Made by a program: the position numbers and the translations under genes
Part shown: positions 17,036 through 25,874 of the stretch, in pieces
How positions within the stretch are numbered: position 1 is the stretch's first letter
Layout of the letters: every line of letters begins with the position of its first letter
The notes under the pieces: model-generated
What the model saw: only the letters and a program-made list of their open reading frames with translations
What the model was told of the DNA's origin: nothing
The model's database searches: none
Source of the DNA: an uncultured bacterium
GTDB taxonomy: Bacteria; Pseudomonadota; Gammaproteobacteria; Burkholderiales; Burkholderiaceae_E
Assembly (NCBI GenBank): GCA_903907905.1
Contig: CAIVPX010000175.1
Coordinates: 62,001-126,000 of the forward strand
Length of the DNA: 64,000 nt
Direction of reading: 5' to 3'

Positions 17036-19177
17036 TTGACTGAATCGTCCGCTGTCGACGCCGGGTTGGCGTCGCTTTTATCCCGCCTGGCGGCCTTGCA
17101 GGGTCAGGCGGTTCCGGCTCACCGGTTCGCGATGCTCACGCGTACCCCCGAGGGCGTCGAACTCGCCGCGCTGGGCCGGCGCGACCGTGCCCGCGAGAGC
17201 TGGCTCTCGCGCTTTGGGCAGGCCGACTGGCGCGAATTCAGCGCCTCGGCGGTTGAGCGCGGCAGTCTGCCGGCGCTCTGGTTCTCGGCTGACCAGAGCG
17301 TGGCGCTGCTGGTTCGTGGCGTATTGGGGGGTAGCGCGTTGGCGGTTGAGGACGAGTCGGGCGCGTCCATGACGCTACCGGCCGACACAGCCCGCGAGGG
17401 AACCCTGCTCATGCTGCCGGTCACCGAGGCTGAGTCCGGGGAGCGCGGCACGCCCAAGCGCAGCGCGGCTGACTGGTTCGCCTTTGCCATCCGGCGTCAC
17501 CGACGCGTTTTTTTCGAGGCGGTGTTCGCCACCTTCGTGGTGAGCGTCATCGGCCTGGTGTCGGCGATGTATTCCATGCAGGTGTACGACCGGGTGGTGC
17601 CGACCAAGGGTTTCTCAACCCTGTGGGTGTTGACGATCGGAGCGCTCATCGCGGTGGCGCTGGAGTTGATGCTCAAGCAGATCCGGGCGCTCATGGTCGA
17701 TCGGGCCTGCAAGCTGATCGACCAGGAGTTGTCCGCCGTGTTTTTTGGCAAAGCGCTCGACATCCGGATGGATGCCCGCCCGCGAACGGTTGGAACCTTT
17801 GCCTCGCAGATCCGGCACTTCGAGTCCGTCCGGAACTTCATGACCTCGTCAACGCTGTTCATTCTGGCTGACGTGCCCTTCGCTCTGTTTTTTGTGGCCG
17901 TGATCGCGTTGCTGGCCGGCCCCGTGGCGCTGGTACCGCTCCTGATGGTGCCGGTGGCGGTCCTGGCCGGCATGGCGTTCCGCGGTGCGATCGAGCGTCA
18001 TACCGCCGAGCATATGGCCGAGTCGAACCGCAAGAATGGCCTGCTTATCGAAGCGATCGACGGCATCGAATCGGTCAAGGCCGCCGGGGGTGAATGGAAA
18101 ATGCTCGATCGCTGGCGCGAACTCACCGCCATCATCGCTCAGAGCGAACTCAGGATGCGCTCGCTCACGGCATTGTCCGGCAACATCGCGCAGACTACCC
18201 AGCAAATTGGCTATGTCCTGCTCATCGCGGTGGGCGCCTATTCAATTGCGTCGGGCAACATCACCATGGGTGCGCTGATCGCCTGCTCGATCGTGTCGGG
18301 GCGCGCACTTGCGCCGATGGCCCAGATCCCGGGGCTCATCGTGCAATGGAAACACGCCAAGGTGGCGCTCAAGTCGCTCGATTCGATCATGGCGATGCCG
18401 GGAGACCGTGACCCTGACATGCGTCTGGTGGTGCCACAAAGCTGCGCAGGACAGTTGCGGCTCGAGCGGGTCGCTTTTGCCTACGGCCCGGACCGCCCGG
18501 TACTGGAGGTGGCCGACCTCAATGTGGGGGCCGGCGAGCGAATTGCCATTCTCGGCGCGGTGGGCTCGGGCAAATCCACGCTCATCAAACTGATGTCGGG
18601 GCTCTATCGGCCACGCCAGGGGACAGCGTTTCTGGATGGGGTCGACATAACCCATCTCGCACCCGAGTTTGTGCGCGAGCACATCGGCTATTTGCCTCAG
18701 GACGTTCGGCTGTTCAATGGAAGCTTGCGTGACAACCTGACTCTCGGCCTGCCGTCGCCCAGTGACAGTCGGATCCTGCACGCAGCAAAACTCACTGGCC
18801 TTGATCGCGTCATTCAGTCCCACCCCAAGGGGCTGGAGCTCGAAATTTCCGAGGGGGGGCGGGGGCTGTCGGGTGGGCAACGGCAATTGGTGGGGCTCAC
18901 CCGCATGCTGCTGGCCCAGCCCAAGGTGCTGCTGCTCGATGAGCCGACCGCGTCCATGGATGGGGCACTCGAGGCGCAAGTCATGAAGCACATCTTCAGC
19001 GAAATGCCGCCCGACTCCGCCGTGATTGCCGTCACGCACAAGCCCGCGCTACTGCCTCACGTCAACCGACTGATCGTGCTTGATCGAGGCCGGGTCGCAC
19101 TGGACGGGCCGCGCGATCAGGTGCTGGCCCGATTGCAGAAAGGGGGCGTCGCCGCCACGCAGGAGGCCTCGGCATGA
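17036..19177 (+). CDS. Type I secretion ABC transporter (permease-ATPase fusion)
   Basis: 713 residues from a TTG start 2 bases after the TolC-like stop. Residues 1-150 are a C39-like N-terminal domain without catalytic Cys/His, as in LapB/LssB-type exporters for RTX adhesins. Residues 155-430 hold the six-helix membrane domain with SMQVYDRVVPTKGFSTLWVL, a signature of this group. Residues 470-700 are the ATPase: Walker A GAVGSGKST, signature LSGGQRQ, Walker B VLLLDEPTAS, His switch in VTHKP. It powers export through the TolC-like tunnel. No RTX or giant adhesin gene lies in the window. Confidence 0.93.
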   Translation: MTESSAVDAGLASLLSRLAALQGQAVPAHRFAMLTRTPEGVELAALGRRDRARESWLSRFGQADWREFSASAVERGSLPALWFSADQSVALLVRGVLGGSALAVEDESGASMTLPADTAREGTLLMLPVTEAESGERGTPKRSAADWFAFAIRRHRRVFFEAVFATFVVSVIGLVSAMYSMQVYDRVVPTKGFSTLWVLTIGALIAVALELMLKQIRALMVDRACKLIDQELSAVFFGKALDIRMDARPRTVGTFASQIRHFESVRNFMTSSTLFILADVPFALFFVAVIALLAGPVALVPLLMVPVAVLAGMAFRGAIERHTAEHMAESNRKNGLLIEAIDGIESVKAAGGEWKMLDRWRELTAIIAQSELRMRSLTALSGNIAQTTQQIGYVLLIAVGAYSIASGNITMGALIACSIVSGRALAPMAQIPGLIVQWKHAKVALKSLDSIMAMPGDRDPDMRLVVPQSCAGQLRLERVAFAYGPDRPVLEVADLNVGAGERIAILGAVGSGKSTLIKLMSGLYRPRQGTAFLDGVDITHLAPEFVREHIGYLPQDVRLFNGSLRDNLTLGLPSPSDSRILHAAKLTGLDRVIQSHPKGLELEISEGGRGLSGGQRQLVGLTRMLLAQPKVLLLDEPTASMDGALEAQVMKHIFSEMPPDSAVIAVTHKPALLPHVNRLIVLDRGRVALDGPRDQVLARLQKGGVAATQEASA

Positions 19178-20376
19178 AGCTGTTCTGGTTTCTGGATTCG
19201 CCCGAGCCGTCCCAATCGAGGGCGGCGCTCTCGCGCGACCTGCTCAGCTCGCGCCTGTTGTTGTGGGGCACGGCGCTGTCTCTCGCGGCGTTTTTTGGCT
19301 GGGCGTATTTCGCCGAAATCGATCAAATCACTCGCGCGCCCGGGCAGGTCATCGCCAGTCAACGATCGCAACTCATCCAGTCGCAGGACGGCGGCATCAT
19401 CGAGCAGTTGCTCGTCAAGGACGGCGACATCGTCGAGCGGGGGCAGGTGCTGGTTCGCCTGGAGCGCGCGCGCAGCGAAGCCTCGTTCCTCGAGGCCCGG
19501 GCGCGCAGCGCCGGCTTGACTGCCACGGTCGCCCGCCTGAAGGCTGAGGTCTTTGGTGGCGAGCCCATCTTTCCGGCATCGCTCAAGGCCTACCCGCAGT
19601 TTCGTGAGAACCAGCTGGTGCTGTTTCGCAAGCGTAAATCAGCCATTGCCGAAGAGCTGTCGGCCCTGGAGACGCTTCTCGAGCTATCCCGTCGTGAACT
19701 TGACATGACCAAGCCGCTCCTCGGCACCGGCGATGTCAGCCGTACCGAGGTCTTGCGGCTTGAGCGCCAGGTTGCCGAAATCGAGGCGCAGATCACCAAC
19801 AAGCGCAACCGGTATTTCCAGGACGCGCAGACCGATCTGAGCAAGGCGCTAGAAGACCTCGCCGGCGTTGAGCAAACGGCTGCCCAGCGTCTGATCCAGG
19901 TCGAGCAGACCGAGTTGCGGGCGCCGCTCCACGGGGTGGTAAAGAATGTTCGCATTACCACGCGAGGTGGTGTTATTCGCCCCGGCGAGGAGATCATGCA
20001 GATCGTGCCGCTCGAAGACGATCTCGTCATCGAGGCGCGCGTCATGCCGGCAGATATTGCCTTCATCAAGCCGGGGCTTTCTGCCTCGGTGAAGATTGAC
20101 GCATACGATTACTCTATTTACGGTGACTTGCCCGGTAAGCTGACCTACATCAGTGCCGATACGCTCACCGAAGATCTCAGGCAGGGGGAACAGCCTTATT
20201 ATCGAGTCAGGGTTCGAACCGAGGGCCGCCGCTTCAGCGGCCGGCCCAACGAAGATCTGGAAATCCAGCCAGGCATGACCGCCACCGTGGAAATCCGCAC
20301 CGGCAGCAACACCGTTCTCAAATATCTGGCCAAGCCTGTCGTCAAGACGCTTTCTGAAGCGCTGCGCGAAAGGTAG
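19174..20376 (+). CDS. HlyD-family membrane fusion protein of the type I system
   Basis: 400 residues. One membrane segment near residues 30-52 follows a short cytoplasmic tail; then APGQVIASQRSQLIQSQDGG starts the lipoyl-like domain, a coiled-coil hairpin spans about 110-220, and TELRAPLHGVVKNVRITTRG closes the barrel. The C-terminal IQPGMTATVEIRTG is typical. It links the ABC transporter to the outer-membrane tunnel. The ATG overlaps the ABC stop by 4 bases (ATGA), so translation is coupled. Completes a three-part exporter. Confidence 0.93.
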   Translation: MKLFWFLDSPEPSQSRAALSRDLLSSRLLLWGTALSLAAFFGWAYFAEIDQITRAPGQVIASQRSQLIQSQDGGIIEQLLVKDGDIVERGQVLVRLERARSEASFLEARARSAGLTATVARLKAEVFGGEPIFPASLKAYPQFRENQLVLFRKRKSAIAEELSALETLLELSRRELDMTKPLLGTGDVSRTEVLRLERQVAEIEAQITNKRNRYFQDAQTDLSKALEDLAGVEQTAAQRLIQVEQTELRAPLHGVVKNVRITTRGGVIRPGEEIMQIVPLEDDLVIEARVMPADIAFIKPGLSASVKIDAYDYSIYGDLPGKLTYISADTLTEDLRQGEQPYYRVRVRTEGRRFSGRPNEDLEIQPGMTATVEIRTGSNTVLKYLAKPVVKTLSEALRER

Positions 20377-20395
20377 GCCATGACCTCTCCGACCA

Positions 20396-21304
20396 ATGAT
20401 CATGCCGCACTCCAGTACTGTTGCCCCGTTTCAACGTCTTCCGTCCGCGTCGCGGCGGCCGCGACCCGCGCGCTCGGGCGCTTGCGTCGCACTCCTTGAT
20501 GACCGGTTCGTTGCCTGGTTGTCCCATGGCGATTGCGAGCCGGGCGCCGAACCTGCGGTGTCGCGGCGCACGCTGGTCCGCGCCTTATCCCGCCTGCTCT
20601 CCGAATTCGGGCTGGACGTGTCGATCAAGCGTGTCTACTGGTATACCGATCGGCCCGATGGCGAATTTCACGATGACCAGATCATCCGGGTCGTAGGTGG
20701 TTCCGATGAGCCCGACGGGTCGGACGACGCAAGTGAAGCCTGGCAACTCATCGAGCGAGACCTGAAGCAGTTGTCCGAGTGGCAGGCTTGCGAGCATCTC
20801 TTGCTGGCGACCGATGACGAGCGGCTCGTTGGCTCGATCGATCAGGCTCAGTTGCGAGGCCTGTCGGTCTATCTCATGGCCGATGAGGCGTCGCAGCAGG
20901 CGGCGGCCTTGCGGGACGAAGACCCTGATTGGGCACGCCTGCTGGCGCAGGCCGACCGGCGGATCGTTGTCCGCGCCGACGATCTCCTTGAACTCAGACA
21001 ACCTGACTTGCGCAGCGCTGCGGGCGATCACGCTCGGTCCGATATCGGCGCCGATCAGCGTACAACGATCGAGGAGGTGGTGCGGGCCTGGTGGGACGCG
21101 CAAAGTGTCGATAGCCAGGAGGATTTGCGCGGGGTGCTGGCGTCGAGCCCTGGCATCCCTCAGGAGGTTGACCGGGCGCTGCTCCTCCAGACGCGGGAGC
21201 GCTTCGTTCGGCCGCTGAGTTTCAGCGAAAAGAAAATCATGCGCGAGCGCTTGCGGGCGATGGCGTCGGGTTCAGGCTCGGACGAAGCGCTGCAAGCCGA
21301 CTAG
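20396..21304 (+). CDS. NYN-like (LabA/DUF88) protein
   Basis: 302 residues. The pattern of the PIN-like NYN fold is visible: VSIKRVYWYTDRPDGEFHDD, then EHLLLATDDERLVGSIDQAQ with acidic residues, RGLSVYLMADE, and LAQADRRIVV. The first acidic motif (normally VDGEN-like) is degenerate, reading CVALLDDRFVAWL. A C-terminal helical region follows from about residue 225. NYN proteins are often RNases or RNA binders; activity here is not certain. The start is doubtful: ATG 20396 and ATG 20402 are in frame, while an ATG at 20380 with a better RBS (aggtaggcc) reads another frame and stops after 39 codons. Its stop overlaps that of the convergent gene. Confidence 0.6.
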   Translation: MIMPHSSTVAPFQRLPSASRRPRPARSGACVALLDDRFVAWLSHGDCEPGAEPAVSRRTLVRALSRLLSEFGLDVSIKRVYWYTDRPDGEFHDDQIIRVVGGSDEPDGSDDASEAWQLIERDLKQLSEWQACEHLLLATDDERLVGSIDQAQLRGLSVYLMADEASQQAAALRDEDPDWARLLAQADRRIVVRADDLLELRQPDLRSAAGDHARSDIGADQRTTIEEVVRAWWDAQSVDSQEDLRGVLASSPGIPQEVDRALLLQTRERFVRPLSFSEKKIMRERLRAMASGSGSDEALQAD

Positions 21305-22155
21305 GCGCGCGCGGCGCGGTTCTTTTCGCGGCCGGCAGAGGGCTGTTTGGGCGGGGTAGCCCCCTGGGCTGGGGCGCCGGGCGCAGATTCGGGAGCGGGC
21401 GTAACGGCTTCAGGCTGGGCAGTCGTGGCGGCTTTCGGCGCCAACAGATCACCGTTTACAGCCTCTGGGCCGGCCGACAAGGTCAGGGCGGGCGGGGGCA
21501 CGGACGACGCGCTCGGCCCCGAGCCGGATTTGGCCGTAGCGGCCAGTCCCAAGTCTTTGGCATCCCCTGCCTCTTTGGCCAGCGTCTCTGTCTCGGTCAG
21601 CGGAATCAGGTGCTCGGACATCGGCTGACTTAGCTTGAGTTTTGCTGCAGCAAACAGGATCTCGCTCGCATCATCGAGTGACTTGCGAATTTGTGGCAAC
21701 TTGTCGTCGGTGGCCTTCGCGCGATCTGCACCGGTCTTGTAAAGTGCCAAGGCGTGTTCGAGCGGGATCCAGGATTCGACGGTTCCTCTCAAGGTTGTCA
21801 CCTGGAAGGTCGAAGTCGGAATGGCCTGGATGCCCGCCTGCCCGTTGCGAAAGCCTTCCTGGAACAAACTCTCGACATGACGGCGCAAGATGAGTTGATA
21901 GCGCTTACGGATCAGTTCGATCGATGTCTCGTCCCATCCCTCAGTTGCCTCGCCGCTGACCGCGCCCCACAAACCTCGGCCAGACAGACCCGCAAATGGG
22001 CCGGCTCCCTCCCGTTCCGAGCCGGTTTCGGGCAGGTCAGACTGTAGTAGTCGGGTGAATCGCTGAAGCGTGTTTACCCGGTCGATCAGGTAAATGATCA
22101 GGATGGCAACAGCAGAGATGCCAAGCAGAATGATGACGAGCAGAAAGGTTGTCAT
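21301..22155 (-). CDS. Unknown membrane-anchored protein at the end of the flhA operon
   Basis: 284 residues, not recognised. Residues 3-25 form one membrane segment (FLLVIILLGISAVAILIIYL), followed by an amphipathic helix, a central region (SIELIRKRYQLILRRHVESL onward) with mixed secondary structure, and a low-complexity Ala/Pro-rich tail from about residue 210. Start ATG overlaps the preceding gene's stop by 4 bases, so it is translationally coupled in the operon flhA-flhF-flhG-fliA-22715-22155. The location suggests a flagellar accessory or polar-placement role, but nothing in the protein proves it. Confidence 0.75.
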   Translation of the reverse strand: MTTFLLVIILLGISAVAILIIYLIDRVNTLQRFTRLLQSDLPETGSEREGAGPFAGLSGRGLWGAVSGEATEGWDETSIELIRKRYQLILRRHVESLFQEGFRNGQAGIQAIPTSTFQVTTLRGTVESWIPLEHALALYKTGADRAKATDDKLPQIRKSLDDASEILFAAAKLKLSQPMSEHLIPLTETETLAKEAGDAKDLGLAATAKSGSGPSASSVPPPALTLSAGPEAVNGDLLAPKAATTAQPEAVTPAPESAPGAPAQGATPPKQPSAGREKNRAARA

Positions 22156-22715
22156 GTGCGACCGCCAGACCTGTCAAGGCCGCTCGGCGAACCGCTCTCG
22201 AGGGGTTTTTCGTCGGACTCTCCATCGGCCGCATCTTCGATTTCCTCGCGCAAGAATTCCAAAGCAAGGAAAGGTTGTTCCAGTTGCAATTCCAGGCTGA
22301 TCTGGTCAGCGAGTTGTTGCGCCAGGGTGATCGCCTGTTCGGCGGTAATCTCCATGGTCTGATAGCGCATCCCGAGCTTGAACACCCGTTCGGCGAATGG
22401 CGCTGGCATATACACCAGGATTTCGCCGCTTGTTGTCTTGATCACCTGATATTCGCTGGCCTTGGGCGGTTCGGGGCGGTCGTCCCCCTTGCTGAGGGCA
22501 AGTGATCTGGCATTGTCAAAAGCGATCGACTTTTCGGCCCCACTGATGAAGGTCTTGTCGAAATGAGCTTTCGCACGTGCGCCTGCGCGTAGGGTCAGCG
22601 CCCTGCCGGCTCGAGATGCAAGGTCGGCGGCGCAGGCCTCTTCATACTCCTCGCGCGCCTTCCTGCGGGCTTCGTCGCGCTTTGATTTGCCAAATAGCGT
22701 GACCACGTGACCCAT
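22152..22715 (-). CDS. Unknown soluble protein downstream of fliA
   Basis: 187 residues, not recognised. A charged N-terminal helix (SKRDEARRKAREEYEEACAA) leads into a compact region with SGEILVYMPAPFAERVFKLG and an acidic tail. No signal peptide, membrane segment or motif. aaagg lies 5 bases before the ATG. Forty bases after fliA and overlapping the next gene by 4 bases. Likely part of the flhA operon; role unknown. Confidence 0.75.
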   Translation of the reverse strand: MGHVVTLFGKSKRDEARRKAREEYEEACAADLASRAGRALTLRAGARAKAHFDKTFISGAEKSIAFDNARSLALSKGDDRPEPPKASEYQVIKTTSGEILVYMPAPFAERVFKLGMRYQTMEITAEQAITLAQQLADQISLELQLEQPFLALEFLREEIEDAADGESDEKPLESGSPSGLDRSGGRT

Positions 22716-22755
22716 AACCTTTCAAATCAGTGGACCTCAGCTCGCTTTGCGGGCT

Positions 22756-23466
22756 TCAGTCGTCAAAGCCTATATGTTTTCGTAATTTCTTGACGTTGGC
22801 GGACAGTATCTGGCTCACCCGGGATTCACTGACGCCGATCGTCGCGCCGATCTCTTTCAGATTCAACCCCTCTGAGTAGTATAACGAGAGCACCAGTTGC
22901 TCCCGCTCGCTCAGGGATTCAATCGCCTGCTGAACGGCCTCCATCGTTTGCGCCTCCGAGACCCGTGCCTCGGGCTCCCAAGAGGCTTCGGCGGCTACAC
23001 TCAGGGCCTCTTCCGGAACCACTTCCATCGAGACGGTCTCGAACCATTGTGCGTGACTGGTTTCTCGCTGGAGCTCGCTCAGATCCTTACCCGTGTACTC
23101 GGCGAGTTCCGATTGTCGTGGCGCGCGCCCGAGTTTGTTGGCGAGCGCCTGCGCGGCATCCCCGTGCTGCTTGAGGTTGGCAATAGCCGAACGGGGCATG
23201 GAGGACATTCGACGAACCTCATCGATGATGGCCCCGCGGATACGGTTGAAGGCGAAGTCCTCAAAGTCGACCCCCTTGGTGGGGTCGTAGGTCCTCGACG
23301 CCTCAAGCAGACCGATCATGCCGATCTGTACGAGTTCCGGGAGCTCCATCATGGGAGGCAGCCGAACCTTCAGGTGCACGGCAACGCGCTTGACCATGCC
23401 GAGATGCTGCATGATCAGCTCGTTGCTGTCGTTGCCGACCTGTTCGTAAAGTCGTGTTCGCTGCAT
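22756..23466 (-). CDS. fliA: Flagellar sigma factor sigma-28
   Basis: 236 residues. Sigma-70 family, FliA type: region 2 with LPPMMELPELVQIGMIGLLE and FAFNRIRGAIIDEVRRM, region 3, and region 4 with LSEREQLVLSLYYSEGLNLK and ESRVSQILSANVKKLR. It directs RNA polymerase to late flagellar promoters; three matching sites are in this window (43871, 60744, 61324). Its anti-sigma factor gene flgM is at 43536. ATG 23466 starts the conserved LYEQ region; a longer in-frame start at 23550 overlaps flhG and was rejected. Confidence 0.95.
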   Translation of the reverse strand: MQRTRLYEQVGNDSNELIMQHLGMVKRVAVHLKVRLPPMMELPELVQIGMIGLLEASRTYDPTKGVDFEDFAFNRIRGAIIDEVRRMSSMPRSAIANLKQHGDAAQALANKLGRAPRQSELAEYTGKDLSELQRETSHAQWFETVSMEVVPEEALSVAAEASWEPEARVSEAQTMEAVQQAIESLSEREQLVLSLYYSEGLNLKEIGATIGVSESRVSQILSANVKKLRKHIGFDD

Positions 23467-23482
23467 CAGTGCAACTCCAGTG

Positions 23483-24298
23483 TCAGCGGGGCCCGCACAG
23501 TCGTTCCATGAAGAACTGCAGGGCGCCACTGGGGCCATCGATTGGGTCAAGCGCCCGGGTTGCTTCCGCCAGCAGTCGAAAATCGCGCGCCGCTGCGCTC
23601 GACGGGGCGTGTTCCAGTACCGAACGATGGTGTCTCTGGGAATTTAGAATCTGCTCGTCGGCTTCAATAGAGTGAAGATAGTGAAGGGTCTTGCCCAGGA
23701 AGCGGCCGCAGACATCATTGATCCGGCTGTAGAGTTGACGCCCGGCGGCTTGGCTGGCGACCATGTTGGGGACGAGATAGAGTTGGTCCAGCCCGTAATC
23801 TCGGGTCAAGACTTTGATGGCCCCATAGGCGTCGGCGATCGATGATGGCTCGTCCCGAACCACGATGTAGCGGCGCTGCGTGGCTGCCATCAGCAGCATC
23901 ACCGACTCCGCAATACCGGCAGCGGCGTCCACGATCAGGTAGTCGACATCGGCGTCCAGTTCACTGAAGGCCGCCACGATTTGCCCGACCTCCTGGGCGC
24001 CAATGGACGCCATCTTCTGAACACCCGATGCGCCGGGAACCAGCATGACGCCCTGGGGCGAGCGCACAATGATCTCACTGAGGGTTTTGGTGCCCGCCAG
24101 TACATGGCTGAAATTGTAAGGCGGCCGAACGCCCAGGGACAGTTGCGCATTGGCGAGGCCCAGGTCGGCATCGAACAGCAACACCTTGTGCCCCAGCCCA
24201 GCCAGTGCAACCGCCAAATTCACCGAGAGAGTTGTCTTGCCGACGCCGCCCTTGCCGCTGGCGACCCCAATGACTTCCGTCGGACGGTCAAGCAGCAT
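23483..24298 (-). CDS. flhG: Flagellar number regulator, MinD-like ATPase FlhG (FleN)
   Basis: 271 residues. Deviant Walker A GKGGVGKTTLSVNLAVALA near residue 14, LLFDADLGLANAQLSLG, and the C-terminal Walker B-like DYLIVDAAAGI. ParA/MinD ATPases of this group limit flagellar number and act with FlhF at the pole, and inhibit FleQ-type activators. Start overlaps the flhF end by 11 bases, so the two are coupled. Neighbours flhF and fliA make the assignment firm. Confidence 0.93.
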   Translation of the reverse strand: MLLDRPTEVIGVASGKGGVGKTTLSVNLAVALAGLGHKVLLFDADLGLANAQLSLGVRPPYNFSHVLAGTKTLSEIIVRSPQGVMLVPGASGVQKMASIGAQEVGQIVAAFSELDADVDYLIVDAAAGIAESVMLLMAATQRRYIVVRDEPSSIADAYGAIKVLTRDYGLDQLYLVPNMVASQAAGRQLYSRINDVCGRFLGKTLHYLHSIEADEQILNSQRHHRSVLEHAPSSAAARDFRLLAEATRALDPIDGPSGALQFFMERLCGPR

Positions 24299-25859
24299 GG
24301 CGCAGATCCCTCACGGTCTTGCGAGCGGCTGCTCGAGGCTTTCTGGCCGGCGCTTCAGCCTTGACCGGTAACTCGAGATGCTCGAAGGCCAGGTCAACGA
24401 GCCTGGCGGCGGTAAGGGGGACTGGCGCAGTTTCAGGCGCTGCATCGGTGCTGGCGACTGAAAGCGGGACCGGGTGATTGCAAAGCGCCTGGATCAGCGC
24501 CCAGGGTTGAGTCGCCTCGTCGAGCTTGCTCACCATGACACTCTGCCAGGACACCGGAGCATCGGGAATAAAACGCGCAATGTTGGAACCAGCCGATTCA
24601 GCCGGGATAACCAGATGAAAGCGCGCCTTGGATACACGCGCCTTCAAGGTGGCCAGCCGATCAGCAAAGCCAGCGCTCGGGGTGTCAATCAGAATCAGCT
24701 TTCTGCTGTCGAGCTCGCTCACCATGGGCGCCAGCAAATCAGGGTCACTCACACGGAAACAGTCTACGCCCATCCGGGCGGCAAGCATTTGGAGTTGAGT
24801 CCAGGCGCCGATCCGGTTGTCCGCGAAGCTGATCAGTGCGACAGACCCGCTGCCATTCGCGGCAACATGTCTGGCGGCAAGCCGGCAGGCCATCTGCGTC
24901 TTGCCGCCGCCCGAGGGGCCGGCGAGCACGTGAATGCCTTCAAGCTGGTCGGCCTTCTCCAACTGGCGGATGGTCGCGCACAGATGGCGCTTCATCTGCG
25001 CGGCCGCCTGCGAAACATCCTCGGTTTCGCGTACCTGGTCGAGCAGCAACGAGCGCAGCCCGACGGGAGCGCCGGCTGTGATCAGTGCGCCTGCCAGGGG
25101 TTGGAGCGCCGCAGGCAGCGCGCCGCCCGGCTGGAAGGTCTCGACCTGTCTCGAGAGTGCGATCTCCTTGCGCATCGACGCAAGTTCTGCCCGAACGAGA
25201 TCGACTAACTCCCTTGCTCGGATAGAGTCGATGGGCGAGGCGCCTTCGGCTCCGTCCAACCCGGGGCCACTGACGGTTTCCTCGGGTGTTTCGTCATCCA
25301 TCCCGGCGCTGACAACGCTTGACGCCTGGGCGCTTGCCGGGGAGACCGCTGCGAGCGCCGTCACTTTCGAGGCGCTGACTGTCTTGGTTTGACCGGCTTG
25401 GCGCGGGCTGATTCGCACATGCGCCGGGGGCGGCTCGAGGTCCTCGGTGGCGGCGACAGGGGTCGGTGCCCGGGGGGAGCGTTCGGCGTCGGGCCGGATG
25501 GCTGATGCGGGCTCGGTCCGGAGGAAAGCGGGGATCGCGCTCGCCGGCTCGGTCGTCTGGTCGCTCGCGCCGGTTCCGTCAGCCGGGGCTTGATCGTCTG
25601 AGGGCTGCTTGAGGGACTGCTGAAGCGACCGGCTGAACGCCGTCTTACTCCAGGGGGCGAAAGGGTTGTCCTCACTCGACGGCGGGGCTGCGGCAGGGCT
25701 CGCCTGCGTTTCGTCGATTTCGGTGTCGACCGCCACCACGATTTCGGTCATCCCGTTCACCCGCTGGTTCGAAACGATCAGGGCGTCGGGGCCGTAGGTC
25801 GCGATCACCTGTTCGGTCGCGCGGCGTGAGTCTTTTGCAATGACCCGTTCGAGTCTCAT
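24288..25859 (-). CDS. flhF: Flagellar placement SRP-like GTPase FlhF
   Basis: 523 residues. N terminus MRLERVIAKDSRRATEQV, then YGPDALIVSNQRVNGMTEIV, is the usual FlhF start. A long Pro/Ala/Ser-rich linker spans about residues 60-250. The GTPase NG domain follows, with P-loop VLAGPSGGGKTQMACRLAA (GPSGGGKT), LILIDTPSAGF (DTxxAGxx) and VMVSKLDEA (specificity motif SKLDE). It marks the cell pole for flagellar assembly. Fifteen bases after flhA. Confidence 0.93.
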   Translation of the reverse strand: MRLERVIAKDSRRATEQVIATYGPDALIVSNQRVNGMTEIVVAVDTEIDETQASPAAAPPSSEDNPFAPWSKTAFSRSLQQSLKQPSDDQAPADGTGASDQTTEPASAIPAFLRTEPASAIRPDAERSPRAPTPVAATEDLEPPPAHVRISPRQAGQTKTVSASKVTALAAVSPASAQASSVVSAGMDDETPEETVSGPGLDGAEGASPIDSIRARELVDLVRAELASMRKEIALSRQVETFQPGGALPAALQPLAGALITAGAPVGLRSLLLDQVRETEDVSQAAAQMKRHLCATIRQLEKADQLEGIHVLAGPSGGGKTQMACRLAARHVAANGSGSVALISFADNRIGAWTQLQMLAARMGVDCFRVSDPDLLAPMVSELDSRKLILIDTPSAGFADRLATLKARVSKARFHLVIPAESAGSNIARFIPDAPVSWQSVMVSKLDEATQPWALIQALCNHPVPLSVASTDAAPETAPVPLTAARLVDLAFEHLELPVKAEAPARKPRAAARKTVRDLRHAA

Positions 25860-25874
25860 TTAAGGCCTCCTGGC

